From Streptomyces sp. NBC_00091 (GTDB lineage: Bacteria > Actinomycetota > Actinomycetes > Streptomycetales > Streptomycetaceae), in contig NZ_JAPEMA010000001.1 in assembly GCF_026343185.1 (NCBI RefSeq), positions 2,728,001 to 2,792,000 on the forward strand: DNA of 64,000 nucleotides, written 5' to 3'. Under the pieces are notes generated by a model, which was not told where the DNA came from, made no database searches, and worked only from the letters and a program-made list of their open reading frames with translations. Below, one piece after another: positions 24,357-33,680 of this stretch (within the stretch, counting starts at the first letter, position 1; every line of letters starts with the position of its first letter). The translations under genes and the position numbers were made by a program.

Positions 24357-25580
24357 TCAGCCCGCGCTGACCGGCAGCGCCGCCGGCCCGCGCAGGGCGA
24401 GGCCCTGGAGCCAGTCCACCCCCGCCGCCGGGACGGCGAGCCGCAGCCCCGGCATCCGGGTCAGCAGCCGCTCCAGGCACACCCCCGCCTCCATCCGGGC
24501 CAGCGCAGCGCCCAGGCACATGTGCAGCCCGTGCCCGAAGGTGAGGTGGCGCCGGGTCGCGGCCACCGGCCGGCCGATGTCGAAGCGCTCGGGGTGCTCG
24601 TACGCCCGCTCGTCGCGGTTCGCGGACCCGGTCAGCCCGAAGACCAGGCTGCCCTCCGGTATCACCCGCCCCCGCACCGCCAGTTCGGCGGTGGTGATCC
24701 GGCCCATCCACCCCGACAGGCTGTTCCAGCGCAGCGCCTCCTCGAAGGCCGGCCCCACCCGCCGCGCCGGATCGGCCCGCAGCGCCGCCAGCTGCCCGGG
24801 GTGCTCCAGCAGCGCGAGCACCGCGTTGCCGATGGCGCACGCGGTGGTCTCGTGCCCGGCGATCACCAGCAGGGCGCAGCACGACACCAGCTCCGCGTCG
24901 GTCAGCGACTGCCCGTCCACCTCGGCGGCGACCAGGTGCGCCAGCAGGTCGGCGAACGCGCCCGGCCGGGCCCGCCGCTCGGCGATCAGTTCCCCGCACA
25001 GCCCCTCCAGGCAGCGCACGGCGGCGACCGCGCCCGCGTACCGCTGCTCCGGCTCCCCGCTCATCATCGGGACGGCCATCAGGTCCGTGGACCAGCGCTT
25101 GAAGTCGGCCAGATCTCCCTCCCGTACGCCGAGGATCTGCCCGATGACCCGGAGCGGCAGCGCCATCGCCACCTCCCCGATCAGGTCGAACTCCCCCCGC
25201 GCGGCGGCCTCGTCCAGCAGCTCGTCGCAGGTCCGCGCGGTGAAGTCGCGCAGCCCCGAGACGGCCCGGGCGGAGAAGGTGCGGGTCATCAGGGCGCGCA
25301 GCCGGGTGTGCTCCGGGGCGTCCGCGAAGATCATCCAGTCGCCGAGGAAGCGGCCGAGCAGCTCGGCCTCGGCCTTGAAGCCCTCGGGGGCCTCGGCGAG
25401 CAGCGGACCGATCCGGTCGGCGGAGGTGCGCCGGTCGCGCAGCAGGAAGTCGACGTCCTCGTACCGGCTCAGCAGCCAGGCGTTCAGCGGCTCGTGGAAG
25501 TACACCGGGTCCCGCTCCCGCATCCGCGCGTAGACGGGGTACGGGTCGCGGAAGAACTCCGGGGTCAGCAGCTCGTACAT
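24357..25580 (-). CDS. Cytochrome P450
   Basis: 407 aa from the ATG at 25580. I-helix oxygen-binding motif is VIAGHETTACAIGN; the K-helix E-x-x-R is FEEALRW (Glu-Ala-Leu-Arg); the heme loop is FGHGLHMCLGAALARME with the Cys thiolate. DFTARTCDELLDEAA and RMREREPV sections fit CYP107-like bacterial class I P450s. It needs a ferredoxin and reductase from elsewhere, as none is nearby. The short partner ORF downstream of the LURP-like gene is not related. The substrate is unknown; macrolide or terpenoid hydroxylation is usual for the family. Confidence 0.96.
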   Translation of the reverse strand: MYELLTPEFFRDPYPVYARMRERDPVYFHEPLNAWLLSRYEDVDFLLRDRRTSADRIGPLLAEAPEGFKAEAELLGRFLGDWMIFADAPEHTRLRALMTRTFSARAVSGLRDFTARTCDELLDEAAARGEFDLIGEVAMALPLRVIGQILGVREGDLADFKRWSTDLMAVPMMSGEPEQRYAGAVAAVRCLEGLCGELIAERRARPGAFADLLAHLVAAEVDGQSLTDAELVSCCALLVIAGHETTACAIGNAVLALLEHPGQLAALRADPARRVGPAFEEALRWNSLSGWMGRITTAELAVRGRVIPEGSLVFGLTGSANRDERAYEHPERFDIGRPVAATRRHLTFGHGLHMCLGAALARMEAGVCLERLLTRMPGLRLAVPAAGVDWLQGLALRGPAALPVSAG

Positions 25581-25649
25581 GGGCGCCTCCTGGTGGCCGG
25601 GTGGCCGGGTGGCCCCCGTGGCCCGGAGCGTCCCCCCGGAACCCGGCGC

Positions 25650-26165
25650 TCAGCCCCCGGAGTTCCCGCCGCCCGCGTCCTCCCGCTCCTTTTCGGCCAT
25701 CCGGATCACGCACACGGCGACCGCGAGCAGCAGCGCCGCGTCCGCGTCCTCCCGGACCACGTCGACGGCGTACGTCTCGCGGATCCGGTACCACTGGCGG
25801 GAGATCAGCGCGAGCAGCTCGCCCTCGTACTCGACCTTGAACTCGCGGTCCAGGATCCGTCCGCTGACGTCCAGCTCGGTGCCCTCGGCCATGGTGACCC
25901 GGAAGTGGTTGCGCAGCAGCGAGAGCCGTTTGCGGCGGATCACCGCGAGCCGTACGCCGTCCCGCTCCAGGGTCATCGCGTCGCGGAAGCCGAACAGCCG
26001 CTCCCGCAGGGTGATCAGAACCCGCCCGTCGGGGTCCTCGAGCTCCAGGGTGTCGCGGAAGCGCAGCGCCTTCCCGTCGACGAGGAAGGCGTGCCGGCCG
26101 TCCTCGTCCTCGATCCAATAGTCGTCCCCAATGGCCAGCAGTTTGTCCCGAACGAGGTATTTCAT
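25650..26165 (-). CDS. LURP-one-related / scramblase-like family protein
   Basis: 171 aa from the ATG at 26165; an extension to 26246 overlaps the divergent gene. The sequence starts MKYLVRDKLLAIGDDYWIED and continues with alternating strands (HAFLVDGKALRFRDTLELED, RDAMTLERDG, FKVEYEGELLALISRQW), the 12-stranded barrel signature of LURP-one/Tubby-like proteins. Bacterial members such as YxjI are common and uncharacterised. A C-terminal hydrophobic helix (ADAALLLAVAVCVIRMAE) is the central helix of this fold, not a membrane segment. It is upstream of the P450 gene by 69 bp on the same strand. Confidence 0.85.
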   Translation of the reverse strand: MKYLVRDKLLAIGDDYWIEDEDGRHAFLVDGKALRFRDTLELEDPDGRVLITLRERLFGFRDAMTLERDGVRLAVIRRKRLSLLRNHFRVTMAEGTELDVSGRILDREFKVEYEGELLALISRQWYRIRETYAVDVVREDADAALLLAVAVCVIRMAEKEREDAGGGNSGG

Positions 26166-26197
26166 GCCCTGATCGTTGCCCGCGATAGGTTTCCCCC

Positions 26198-27013
26198 ATG
26201 CCCACCACGCGTCTGCTCTACGTGACCGACCTGGCCTACCCCGCACGCGGCCGCCGCTACGGCGACGAGGACATATTCCTCACCGCCCGGCTGCGCGAGC
26301 ACTTCCGGATCGCCCTGTGCCACCCGCTGGACGCGCAGTCCCTGATGCCGGGCTTCGACGCGGTGGTCGTGCGCAACAGCGGCCCCGTCCTGCACCACCA
26401 GCAGGCGTACGACGCCTTCCGCGCGGCCGCGCTCGCCGCCGGGACCCCGGTCTACAACCCGCTCACCGGCCGCGGCGACATGGCCGGGAAGCAGTACCTC
26501 CTCGACCTCACGGCGGCCGGGCTCCCGGTGATTCCCACGGTCGACGACCCGGCGGACCTCCACCTCCTGCCCGCGGCGGACACGTACGCGGTCAAGCCGA
26601 AGCAGGGCGCCGACTCCATCGGCCTCACGTTCACGGCCACCCCGTCCGGCCCGGCGGGGGAGATCCTCATCCAGCCGCGGATCGACTTCGCGTACGAGGT
26701 GTCCTTCTACTTCGTCGACGACGCCTTCCAGTACGCCCTGTACGCCCCGGACCCCGCGCGCCGCTGGGAGCTCACCCCCTACGAGCCGACCCCCGAGGAC
26801 CTGGCCTTCGCGCGCCGCTTCGTCGACTGGAACACCCTCGACCACGGCATCCAGCGCGTGGACGCCTGCCGGGCCCCGTCCGGGGAGCTGCTGCTGGTCG
26901 AGCTGGAGGACCTGAACCCGTACCTCTCCCTGGACCTCCTTCCGGAGCCTGCCCGGGAGTCCTTCGTGACGGCCCTGATCAGCTCGCTGCGCTCGTTCAC
27001 CCTTGCCCGCTAG
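26198..27013 (+). CDS. ATP-grasp-like protein, function unknown
   Basis: 271 aa from the ATG at 26198. The middle and C-terminal parts carry ATP-grasp hallmarks: a preATP-grasp fold ending VVVRNSGPVL, then NPLTGRGDMAGKQYLLDLTA and GLPVIPTV, a lysine-containing strand TYAVKPKQGADSIG for nucleotide binding, and a closing ELEDLNPYLSLD with acidic and Asn metal ligands. RimK-like enzymes of this type ligate amino acids to carboxylates. No peptide, carrier or ligase partner is nearby. Its TAG stop interleaves with the stop of the convergent Uma2 gene in one CTAG. Confidence 0.75.
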   Translation: MPTTRLLYVTDLAYPARGRRYGDEDIFLTARLREHFRIALCHPLDAQSLMPGFDAVVVRNSGPVLHHQQAYDAFRAAALAAGTPVYNPLTGRGDMAGKQYLLDLTAAGLPVIPTVDDPADLHLLPAADTYAVKPKQGADSIGLTFTATPSGPAGEILIQPRIDFAYEVSFYFVDDAFQYALYAPDPARRWELTPYEPTPEDLAFARRFVDWNTLDHGIQRVDACRAPSGELLLVELEDLNPYLSLDLLPEPARESFVTALISSLRSFTLAR

Positions 27014-27564
27014 AGCTCGCTGGTGTCGAGATCGATCCCGAACGGCTCCGGCAGCCGCACCGGCGTCCCGAACGGGTGCGGCCCGTCGACCTGCGTGTAC
27101 CCGAGCCGCCCGGGCCCGGCGAAGAGCGTGACGGTCTTGTCCAGCCGGTCGACGAGGAGGTACAGCGGAGCCCCGTACTCGGCGTACCGCTTCCGCTTGA
27201 CGACCCGGTCGGTCTCGGCGTTGGACTCGGAGGTCACCTCGACGATCAGCAGCGTCTGATCGGGGACGAGGGAGCCCGCGTCCCTGGCAAGCTCCTCGGG
27301 GACCACCGCGATGTCCGGGACGTACCAGTTCAGCGATCCGGGCAGGTCGAGGTCGCCGGAGCCCATGAGGCAGCCGAGCACGTCGACCACCTCTGAGAGC
27401 TGCGTGCGCAGCTCGTGCCGGGCGTGCTCATGGTCCCAGTCCGCGCCGGCGTCCTCGATGACCCCTTCGACCAGCTCGGCACGCTCACTGCGGACTCGCT
27501 GGACGCCGTACTTCAGCGCACGCTCGGGGTCGATGCCCTGGCTGTAGTCCTGAGGGATGGCCAT
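27010..27564 (-). CDS. Uma2 family endonuclease-like protein (DUF820)
   Basis: 184 aa from the ATG at 27564; ATGs at 27582 and 27603 are possible extensions. The PD-(D/E)XK-like Uma2 core shows ELVEGVIEDAG, SLNWYVPDIAVVPEE with the catalytic Asp, LLIVEVTSESNAETDR with Glu, and VVKRKRYAEYGAPLYLLVD with Lys. Streptomyces genomes carry many copies; their biological role is not established and nuclease activity is predicted from fold only. It is convergent with the ATP-grasp-like gene. Confidence 0.92.
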   Translation of the reverse strand: MAIPQDYSQGIDPERALKYGVQRVRSERAELVEGVIEDAGADWDHEHARHELRTQLSEVVDVLGCLMGSGDLDLPGSLNWYVPDIAVVPEELARDAGSLVPDQTLLIVEVTSESNAETDRVVKRKRYAEYGAPLYLLVDRLDKTVTLFAGPGRLGYTQVDGPHPFGTPVRLPEPFGIDLDTSEL

Positions 27565-27665
27565 TGCGGACGCCTCTTTCATCGCGTGTGGCCAGACTCC
27601 CATTCATGCCCGAGGGCGTCGTCACCCCTGCGGGTGCACCTCACTCGGAGTGGCACCCTTGGGGC

Positions 27666-29486
27666 ATGAATTCTGCCGCGCCCGCGCCCCGCCGACGTGC
27701 CCGTGTCCGTGCTCCCGAGCTGATCGGCAAGGGTGGCTGGCTCAATACCGGAGGTAAGGAACTCACCCTCGCTGACCTGCGGGGACGCATCACGATCTTG
27801 GATTTTTGGACGTTTTGCTGCATTAACTGCCTGCACGTCCTCGATGAGCTGCGGGAGCTGGAGGAGAAGCACCGGGACACCGTGGTGATCATCGGGGTGC
27901 ACTCGCCGAAGTTCGTCCACGAGGCCGATCACACGGCCGTGGTCGATGCCGTCGAGCGGTACGAGGTGCACCACCCCGTGCTGGACGATCCCGAGCTGGT
28001 GACCTGGAAGCAGTACGCCGTGCGGGCCTGGCCCACGCTCGTGGTGATCGACCCCGAGGGGTACGTCGTCGCCCAGCACGCCGGTGAGGGGCACGCGCAC
28101 GCCATCGCGCGGCTCGTCGAGGAGCTGGAGGCCGAGCACGAGGCCAAGGGGACCCTGCGGCGCGGGGACGGGCCCTACGTGGCGCCCGAGCCGGTCGCGA
28201 CCGACCTGCGCTTCCCCGGGAAGGCGCTCGCGCTGCCCTCCGGGAACCTGCTGGTGTCGGATTCGACGCGGCACCAGCTGGTGGAGCTGGCCCCGGACGG
28301 GGAGAGCGTCGTACGCCGCATCGGCAGCGGGGAGCGCGGCTTCGGGCCGGACGCCTTCAGCGAGCCGCAGGGGCTGGCGCTACTGCCCGATGGGAGGGTC
28401 GTCGTCGCCGACACCGTCAACCACGCGCTGCGTACGTACGACCCCGCCACCGGGGCCGTGGAGACCGTCGCCGGGACCGGGCGGCAGTGGTGGCAGGGGT
28501 CCCCGACCTCCGGGCCGGCGCTCGAGGTGGACCTGTCCTCGCCCTGGGACGTCGCCTGGTGGCAGGGCCGGGTGTGGATCGCCATGGCCGGGGTGCACCA
28601 GCTGTGGACCTGGGACCCGGCCGCGGGGACCGTCGCGGTCGCCGCCGGGACGACCAACGAGGGGCTCGTCGACGGGCCCGTCGCCGAGGCCTGGTTCGCG
28701 CAGCCGTCCGGGCTCGAGGCCGCCGGGGACCGGCTGTGGATCGCCGACTCGGAGACCAGCGCCCTGCGGTACGTGGCGGACACCCCCGACGGGTACGTGG
28801 TCACCTCCGCCGTCGGGAGCGGGCTGTTCGACTTCGGGCACCGGGACGGGGACGCGGGGCAGGCCCTGCTCCAGCACCCCCTCGGCGTCACCGCCCTGCC
28901 CGACGGCTCGGTCGCGGTCTGCGACACGTACAACCACGCGCTGCGCCGCTACGACCCCGCCACCGGCCAGGTCACCACCCTCGCCACCGACCTGCGCGAG
29001 CCGAGCGACGCCGTGCTGGTGGGCGAGGACATCGTGGTGGTGGAGTCCGCCCGGCACCGGCTGACCCGGCTGCGGCTGCCGGAGGAGGCCGTACGGGTCG
29101 ACGCGGTCGCCCACCGCACCCAGCGGGCGGCCACCGAGGTCGCCCCCGGCACGCTCCGCCTCGACGTGGTCTTCCAGGCCCCGGCCGGCCAGAAGCTGGA
29201 CACCCGCTACGGGCCGTCGACCCGGCTGCTGGTCTCCTCGACCCCGCCGGGGCTGCTGGCGGAGGGGGAGGGGGCCGGGACCGACCTGTTCCGGGACCTG
29301 GTGCTGAACCCCGACGTCACCGAAGGGGTGCTGCACGTCTCGGCGATGGCCGCGTCCTGCGACGACGACCCTTCCAACGAGTACCCGGCCTGCCATGTCC
29401 ACCAGCAGGACTGGGGGGTTCCGGTCCGGGTGACCGAGGGGGGCGCAGCCCGGCTGCCCCTCGTCCTCGCCGGGATGGACGCCTGA
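27666..29486 (+). CDS. Thioredoxin-like NHL repeat-containing protein
   Basis: 606 aa from the ATG at 27666. Residues about 15-165 are a TlpA/ResA-like thioredoxin fold with the motif FWTFCCINCLHVL (C52-x-x-C55) and the cis-Pro in AWPTLVVID. Residues about 185-500 contain five or six NHL repeats (LALPSGNLLVSDSTRHQLVE, GLALLPDGRVVVADTVNHAL and others), forming a propeller. The C-terminal 100 residues are a beta domain. This is the family of human NHLRC2. No signal peptide is present, so a cytoplasmic thiol-redox or scaffold role is likely. Confidence 0.93.
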   Translation: MNSAAPAPRRRARVRAPELIGKGGWLNTGGKELTLADLRGRITILDFWTFCCINCLHVLDELRELEEKHRDTVVIIGVHSPKFVHEADHTAVVDAVERYEVHHPVLDDPELVTWKQYAVRAWPTLVVIDPEGYVVAQHAGEGHAHAIARLVEELEAEHEAKGTLRRGDGPYVAPEPVATDLRFPGKALALPSGNLLVSDSTRHQLVELAPDGESVVRRIGSGERGFGPDAFSEPQGLALLPDGRVVVADTVNHALRTYDPATGAVETVAGTGRQWWQGSPTSGPALEVDLSSPWDVAWWQGRVWIAMAGVHQLWTWDPAAGTVAVAAGTTNEGLVDGPVAEAWFAQPSGLEAAGDRLWIADSETSALRYVADTPDGYVVTSAVGSGLFDFGHRDGDAGQALLQHPLGVTALPDGSVAVCDTYNHALRRYDPATGQVTTLATDLREPSDAVLVGEDIVVVESARHRLTRLRLPEEAVRVDAVAHRTQRAATEVAPGTLRLDVVFQAPAGQKLDTRYGPSTRLLVSSTPPGLLAEGEGAGTDLFRDLVLNPDVTEGVLHVSAMAASCDDDPSNEYPACHVHQQDWGVPVRVTEGGAARLPLVLAGMDA

Positions 29487-29507
29487 CGGAGGCCTGACGG
29501 ACGCGGG

Positions 29508-29536
29508 CTTCCTGGGGGGCTCAGCCCTCCAGGAAG
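29508..29536. terminator. Candidate bidirectional terminator
   Basis: CTTCCTGG (29508-29515) pairs with CCAGGAAG (29529-29536), and GGGC/GCCC extend the stem inwards. It lies between the stop of the thioredoxin-NHL gene and covers the stop codon of the convergent M18 aminopeptidase gene. Confidence 0.4.
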
Positions 29537-30813
29537 GCCAGCAGGGCGTTGGCGAGGAGGAACGGGTCGTCGGCGCCGCACAGTTCGCGGGCGGAGTGCA
29601 TCGAGAGGATCGCGACGCCGATGTCCACCGTCTGGATTCCGTGGCGGGCGGCGGTGATCGGGCCGATCGTGGTGCCGCACGGCATGGAGTTGTTGGAGAC
29701 GAAGGTCTGCCACGGCACCCCGGCCCGCTCGCAGGCGGCCGCGAACACCGCGCGGCCGCTGCCGTCGGTGGCGTAGCGCTGGTTGACGTTGACCTTCAGG
29801 ATCGGGCCGCCGTTGGCGTGCGGGTGGTGCGAGGGGTCGTGCCGCTCGGAGTAGTTCGGGTGCACGGCGTGCCCGGTGTCCGAGGAGAGGCAGATGGTGG
29901 CCGCGAAGGCCCGCGCCCGGTCCTCGTACGAACCGCCGCGCGCGAAGACTGAACGTTCCAGCACGTTGCCCAGCAGCGGGCCGTCCGCGCCGGTGTCCGA
30001 CTGGGAGCCGTTCTCCTCGTGGTCGAAGGCCGCCAGCACCGGGATGTGGTCCAGCCCGTCGGAGGCGGAGACCGCGGCGAGGGCCGCGACACCGGCGTGC
30101 ACCGACAGCAGGTTGTCCATGCGCGGGCCGGCCAGCAGCTCGCGGTCACGGCCCAGGTAGGCGGGCGGCTCGATCGAGTGGACCATCAGGTCCCAGCCGG
30201 CCACCGAGCCCTGCGGAAGGCCCTCTTCCTCCTCGAGGAAGGCGATCAGGTCGCCCTCGCGCGCCTCGCCCAGCCCCCAGATCGGCTGCATGTGCCGCTG
30301 CTTGTCGAGCTTGAGGCCGTCGGTGTTGACCGACCGGTCGAGGTGCACGGCGAGTTGGGGTACGCGCAGCAGCGCGCGGTCCACGTTCACCAGGCGCTCG
30401 GTGCCGTCGCGCAGGGTCAGCCGCCCGGCCAGGCCCAGGTCCCGGTCCAGCCAGGTGTTGAGCAAGGTGCCGCCGTAAATCTCCACGGCGACCTGCCGCC
30501 AGCCCTGCGAGCCCGTGTCCGGTACCGGCTTCACCCGCAGGTTGGGGGAGTCGGTGTGCGCGCCGATGATCCGGAAGGGGGTGTGCGCGGCCGCGCCCTC
30601 GGGCACGTACCAGGCGATGAGCGCGCCGCCGCGGAGGACGAATCGGCCTCCCGTGCCCGAGTCCCAGGCGTCCGATTCCGACAACTGCCTGAAGCCTGCC
30701 TTTTCCAGCCGCTCGGCCGCATTGGCCACGGCGTGGTACGGCGACGGACTGGCCGTCAGGAAGGTCATCAGATCGTCGGTGTGGCCGCGGTCGAAGCGGG
30801 CGGGAGAGCTCAT
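29521..30813 (-). CDS. M18 family aminopeptidase
   Basis: 430 aa from the ATG at 30813 with AAGGTG upstream. The dizinc metallopeptidase motifs appear in order: IIGAHTDSPNLRVKP (His and Asp ligands), FDHEENGSQSDTGA (catalytic Glu and Glu ligand in DHEE), SSDTGHAVHPNY, and MPCGTTIGPITAARHG. These dodecameric cytoplasmic enzymes remove N-terminal acidic or hydrophobic residues from peptides. Length equals the usual 425-440 aa. It is convergent with the thioredoxin-NHL gene and transcribed downstream of the zinc-finger-like gene, from which a 101-bp gap separates it. Confidence 0.96.
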   Translation of the reverse strand: MSSPARFDRGHTDDLMTFLTASPSPYHAVANAAERLEKAGFRQLSESDAWDSGTGGRFVLRGGALIAWYVPEGAAAHTPFRIIGAHTDSPNLRVKPVPDTGSQGWRQVAVEIYGGTLLNTWLDRDLGLAGRLTLRDGTERLVNVDRALLRVPQLAVHLDRSVNTDGLKLDKQRHMQPIWGLGEAREGDLIAFLEEEEGLPQGSVAGWDLMVHSIEPPAYLGRDRELLAGPRMDNLLSVHAGVAALAAVSASDGLDHIPVLAAFDHEENGSQSDTGADGPLLGNVLERSVFARGGSYEDRARAFAATICLSSDTGHAVHPNYSERHDPSHHPHANGGPILKVNVNQRYATDGSGRAVFAAACERAGVPWQTFVSNNSMPCGTTIGPITAARHGIQTVDIGVAILSMHSARELCGADDPFLLANALLAFLEG

Positions 30814-30914
30814 GTGGTTCACCTTAACGACGGTCGTGTTCGCCATGGCCGGACTGCGGCGGATAGCCCAAAGGTCCGGGATCGCGGGTGGTTTGCCCCG
30901 TGTTCCCTTCGTTT

Positions 30915-31649
30915 TCAGCCCGGCGGACGCTCGAATCTGCGCTGCAGCTGTCTGCGCTCGCCCCGGCGGATGCGGGGGAGCATCTCGGGGGTCTGCGCGG
31001 GGCGCTGCGCGCGTCTTTTGCGTCCGGCGCAGAAGATACAGGCCTCGCCCGGAGGAGCATCGGGGTCGATCGGCGCGCCGGGGTGCTCGGAGCATCCCGA
31101 CGCGTTGCGCGGCCGCGACAGCTCCCGGGCCACGATGAAGGCCCGGTGGAGGTCGTCCGCGATGCGGACGAAGTCCTGGTCGGGTGAGCCGAGCGTGAGG
31201 TGGAAGCGCTGTTCGTCGATGACGCGCAGGAAGTGGCGCAGCACGTCGAGGCTGTACGGGGGCTCGGGGACGGGGTAGCCCAGGCGCCGCTGCTCGCCCG
31301 CGGGGGCGGGGCCGGCCGCCCGGCCGCCCTGGAGGCGCCGGCCGAGGCGACGCCGGTCGTTGCAGATGAGGCAGCGGCCCCAGCCCTCGGGCGCCTCGGG
31401 GTCGAGGGCGCCGTTGGGGTGCTCGGGGCAGCCGGTGTAGCTCTTGGCGGGGGCGAGGCCGGCGGCCGTCTGGAAGGCCACGTACAGGGCGTCGGCCACG
31501 GGGTCGTACTCGGCGGGGTGGGCGCCGTCGTAGAGGTCCTTGATCCGGTCGCCGAGCGCGCCCACGTTCGCCTGCAGCTCCTTGAGGGCGTACGGCCTCC
31601 CGGTGGGGACGGAATACCCCCTGCTGCTGTGCTGCTCCTGTGGACTCAT
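30915..31649 (-). CDS. Conserved hypothetical protein with duplicated C-x2-H-xn-C-x2-C sites
   Basis: 244 aa from the ATG at 31649. Two copies of one module are visible: C74, H77, C93, C96 in GCPEHP...GRCLIC, and C186, H189, C204, C207 in GCSEHP...EACIFC. In both, DP-x-AP lies between the Cys pairs. Each is a likely zinc site. Helical regions precede each copy (YVAFQTAAGLAPAKSYTG and DDLHRAFIVARELSRPRN), so the whole roughly 110-residue unit has been duplicated. It is Arg-rich at the end. I do not recognise a function; nucleic-acid or protein binding would be a guess. Confidence 0.7.
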   Translation of the reverse strand: MSPQEQHSSRGYSVPTGRPYALKELQANVGALGDRIKDLYDGAHPAEYDPVADALYVAFQTAAGLAPAKSYTGCPEHPNGALDPEAPEGWGRCLICNDRRRLGRRLQGGRAAGPAPAGEQRRLGYPVPEPPYSLDVLRHFLRVIDEQRFHLTLGSPDQDFVRIADDLHRAFIVARELSRPRNASGCSEHPGAPIDPDAPPGEACIFCAGRKRRAQRPAQTPEMLPRIRRGERRQLQRRFERPPG

Positions 31650-31738
31650 GTCTACGAGCGTCCCACGAACCGCCGACAACGGGAGAACCCGCCGGTAGGG
31701 CGGCCGGTACACCACGCACCGGAGGCCGGTACACCAGC

Positions 31739-31768
31739 GGCCGGACCCTCGACAGGAGGGGTCCGGCC
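31739..31768 (-). terminator. Candidate terminator of the acyl-CoA dehydrogenase gene
   Basis: GGCCGGACCC (31739-31748) and GGGTCCGGCC (31759-31768) form a perfect 10-bp stem around a 10-nt loop, 41 bp downstream of the dehydrogenase stop on the minus strand. No T-tract follows, as is usual in Streptomyces. Confidence 0.55.
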
Positions 31769-31809
31769 ACTGGTGCGTACGTACACCGCGTACGTGGAGG
31801 GGGGCTGCC

Positions 31810-33636
31810 TTAGAAGGCGGCCTCGTCGAGCTCCATGAGGGAGTTGTCGACGGCCTCGGCCAGCGCGCGCTGGACCGAGACGCCCGGCAGGACCTGGCCG
31901 GCGAAGAACTTCGCGGCGGCGATCTTGCCGGTGTAGAAGGGGACGTCCTTCGCGGAGGCGGTGGCGAGCTTCTCGGCGGCCACGGCCGCGCCCTTGAGCA
32001 GCAGGTAGCCGACGACCACGTCACCGGAGGCCATCAGCAGGCGGGTGGTGTTCTGGCCGACCTTGTAGATGTTCTTGACGTCCTCGCCGGTGGCGGTGAG
32101 GTCGACGATCATCTGGCCGACGATGCCCTCGAGGTCGACGGCGGCCTTGGCGAGGGCGTCGCGGGCGGGGGCGAGGTCCTCGCCGCCGGGGCCCTCGGCG
32201 AGGAACTTCTTGATCGTCTCGGAGAGGACGTTCAGCGAAGCACCCTGGTCGCGGACGATCTTCCGGAAGAAGTAGTCCTGGCCCTGGATGGCCGTGGTGC
32301 CCTCGTAGAGGGTGTCGATCTTGGCGTCGCGGATGTACTGCTCGATCGGGTACTCCTGCAGGTAGCCGGAGCCACCGAAGGTCTGCAGGGACTGGGCGAG
32401 CTGCTCGTAGGACTTCTCCGAGCCGTAGCCCTTGACGATCGGCAGGAGCAGGTCGTTGAGGCCGATCTCGGCGGAGGCGTCCTCGCCGGCGGCCTGCTTG
32501 ACCTGGATCGAGTCCTGGACGGAGGCGGTGTACAGGACGAGGGCGCGCATGCCCTCGGCGTAGGCCTTCTGCGTCATGAGCGAGCGGCGCACGTCGGGGT
32601 GGTGCGTGATGGTGACCTTGGGCGCGGTCTTGTCCATGAAGTTCGCCAGGTCCGGGCCCTGCACGCGCTCCTTGGCGTACTCCAGCGCGTTGAGGTAGCC
32701 GGTGGAGAGGGTGGCGATGGCCTTCGTGCCGACCATCATGCGCGCGAACTCGATGATCATGAACATCTGGCGGATGCCGTCGTGCTTGTCGCCGATCAGC
32801 CAGCCCTTGGCGGGGTGCTGGTCGCCGAAGGTCATCTCGCACGTGTTGGAGGCCTTGAGGCCCATCTTGTGCTCGACGTTGGTGGCGTAGACGCCGTTGC
32901 GCTCGCCCAGCTCGCCGGTCTCCCAGTCGAAGTGGAACTTCGGGACGAGGAAGAGGGACAGGCCCTTGGTGCCGGGGCCGTGGCCCTCGGGGCGGGCGAG
33001 GACGTAGTGGAGGATGTTCTCCTCCATGTCGTGCTCACCGGAGGTGATGAAGCGCTTCACGCCCTCGATGTGCCAGGAGCCGTCCGCCTGCTGCACGGCC
33101 TTGGTGCGGCCGGCGCCGACGTCCGAGCCCGCGTCGGGCTCGGTCAGGACCATGGTGGAGCCCCAGCGCTTCTCGACCGCGATCTGGGCGATCTTCTTCT
33201 GGGCCTCGTTGCCCTCCTCGTGGAGGATGCCGGCGAAGGCCGGGCCGGAGGAGTACATCCAGATGGCCGGGTTCGAGCCGAGCAGCAGCTCCGCGTACGC
33301 CCAGATCAGGGAGCGGGGCGAGGTGGTGCCGCCGATCTCCTCGGGCAGGCCCAGGCGCCAGTACTCCGAGTCCATGAAGGCTTCGTAGCTCTTCTTGAAG
33401 GAGGCCGGGACCGGCGCGGTGTTGGTGGCCGGGTCGAAGACCGGCGGGTTGCGGTCGGCGTCCGTGAAGGACTCGGCCAGCTCGTTCTCGGCGAGGCGGG
33501 TCAGCTCGGAGAGGACGCTCTTGGCGGTCTCGGTGTCCATCTCCTCGAAGGGACCGGTGCCGTACAGCTTGTCGCGGCCGAGTACCTCGAAGAGGTTGAA
33601 CTCGATGTCGCGGAGATTCGACTTGTAGTGCCCCAT
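31810..33636 (-). CDS. Acyl-CoA dehydrogenase, FadE5-like long form
   Basis: 608 aa from the ATG at 33636; an upstream ATG at 33711 lies in the operator region. The N-terminal helical domain, then FAD-binding [15 protein letters not shown] and [12 protein letters not shown], are followed by the C-terminal helical domain with [23 protein letters not shown] and catalytic Glu in [13 protein letters not shown]. An extra C-terminal domain of about 120 residues makes it longer than classical 380-aa enzymes and matches mycobacterial FadE5 (about 610 aa). It should oxidise acyl-CoAs of broad chain length in beta-oxidation. Two TACC-N4-GGTA sites upstream suggest TetR-type control. Confidence 0.94.
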   Translation of the reverse strand: MGHYKSNLRDIEFNLFEVLGRDKLYGTGPFEEMDTETAKSVLSELTRLAENELAESFTDADRNPPVFDPATNTAPVPASFKKSYEAFMDSEYWRLGLPEEIGGTTSPRSLIWAYAELLLGSNPAIWMYSSGPAFAGILHEEGNEAQKKIAQIAVEKRWGSTMVLTEPDAGSDVGAGRTKAVQQADGSWHIEGVKRFITSGEHDMEENILHYVLARPEGHGPGTKGLSLFLVPKFHFDWETGELGERNGVYATNVEHKMGLKASNTCEMTFGDQHPAKGWLIGDKHDGIRQMFMIIEFARMMVGTKAIATLSTGYLNALEYAKERVQGPDLANFMDKTAPKVTITHHPDVRRSLMTQKAYAEGMRALVLYTASVQDSIQVKQAAGEDASAEIGLNDLLLPIVKGYGSEKSYEQLAQSLQTFGGSGYLQEYPIEQYIRDAKIDTLYEGTTAIQGQDYFFRKIVRDQGASLNVLSETIKKFLAEGPGGEDLAPARDALAKAAVDLEGIVGQMIVDLTATGEDVKNIYKVGQNTTRLLMASGDVVVGYLLLKGAAVAAEKLATASAKDVPFYTGKIAAAKFFAGQVLPGVSVQRALAEAVDNSLMELDEAAF

Positions 33637-33680
33637 GGCGACGGCTCCGTTAAGGCTCGGGGAGACAGGTTCCTCGTACA

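Noticed and set aside
29521..31770. A 749-aa minus-strand reading frame covering the M18 aminopeptidase and the region upstream
   Set aside because: Only the last 430 codons match the M18 family; the extension is Arg/Pro-rich, antisense-like and runs through the separate Cys/His gene, and a good ribosome binding site precedes 30813.
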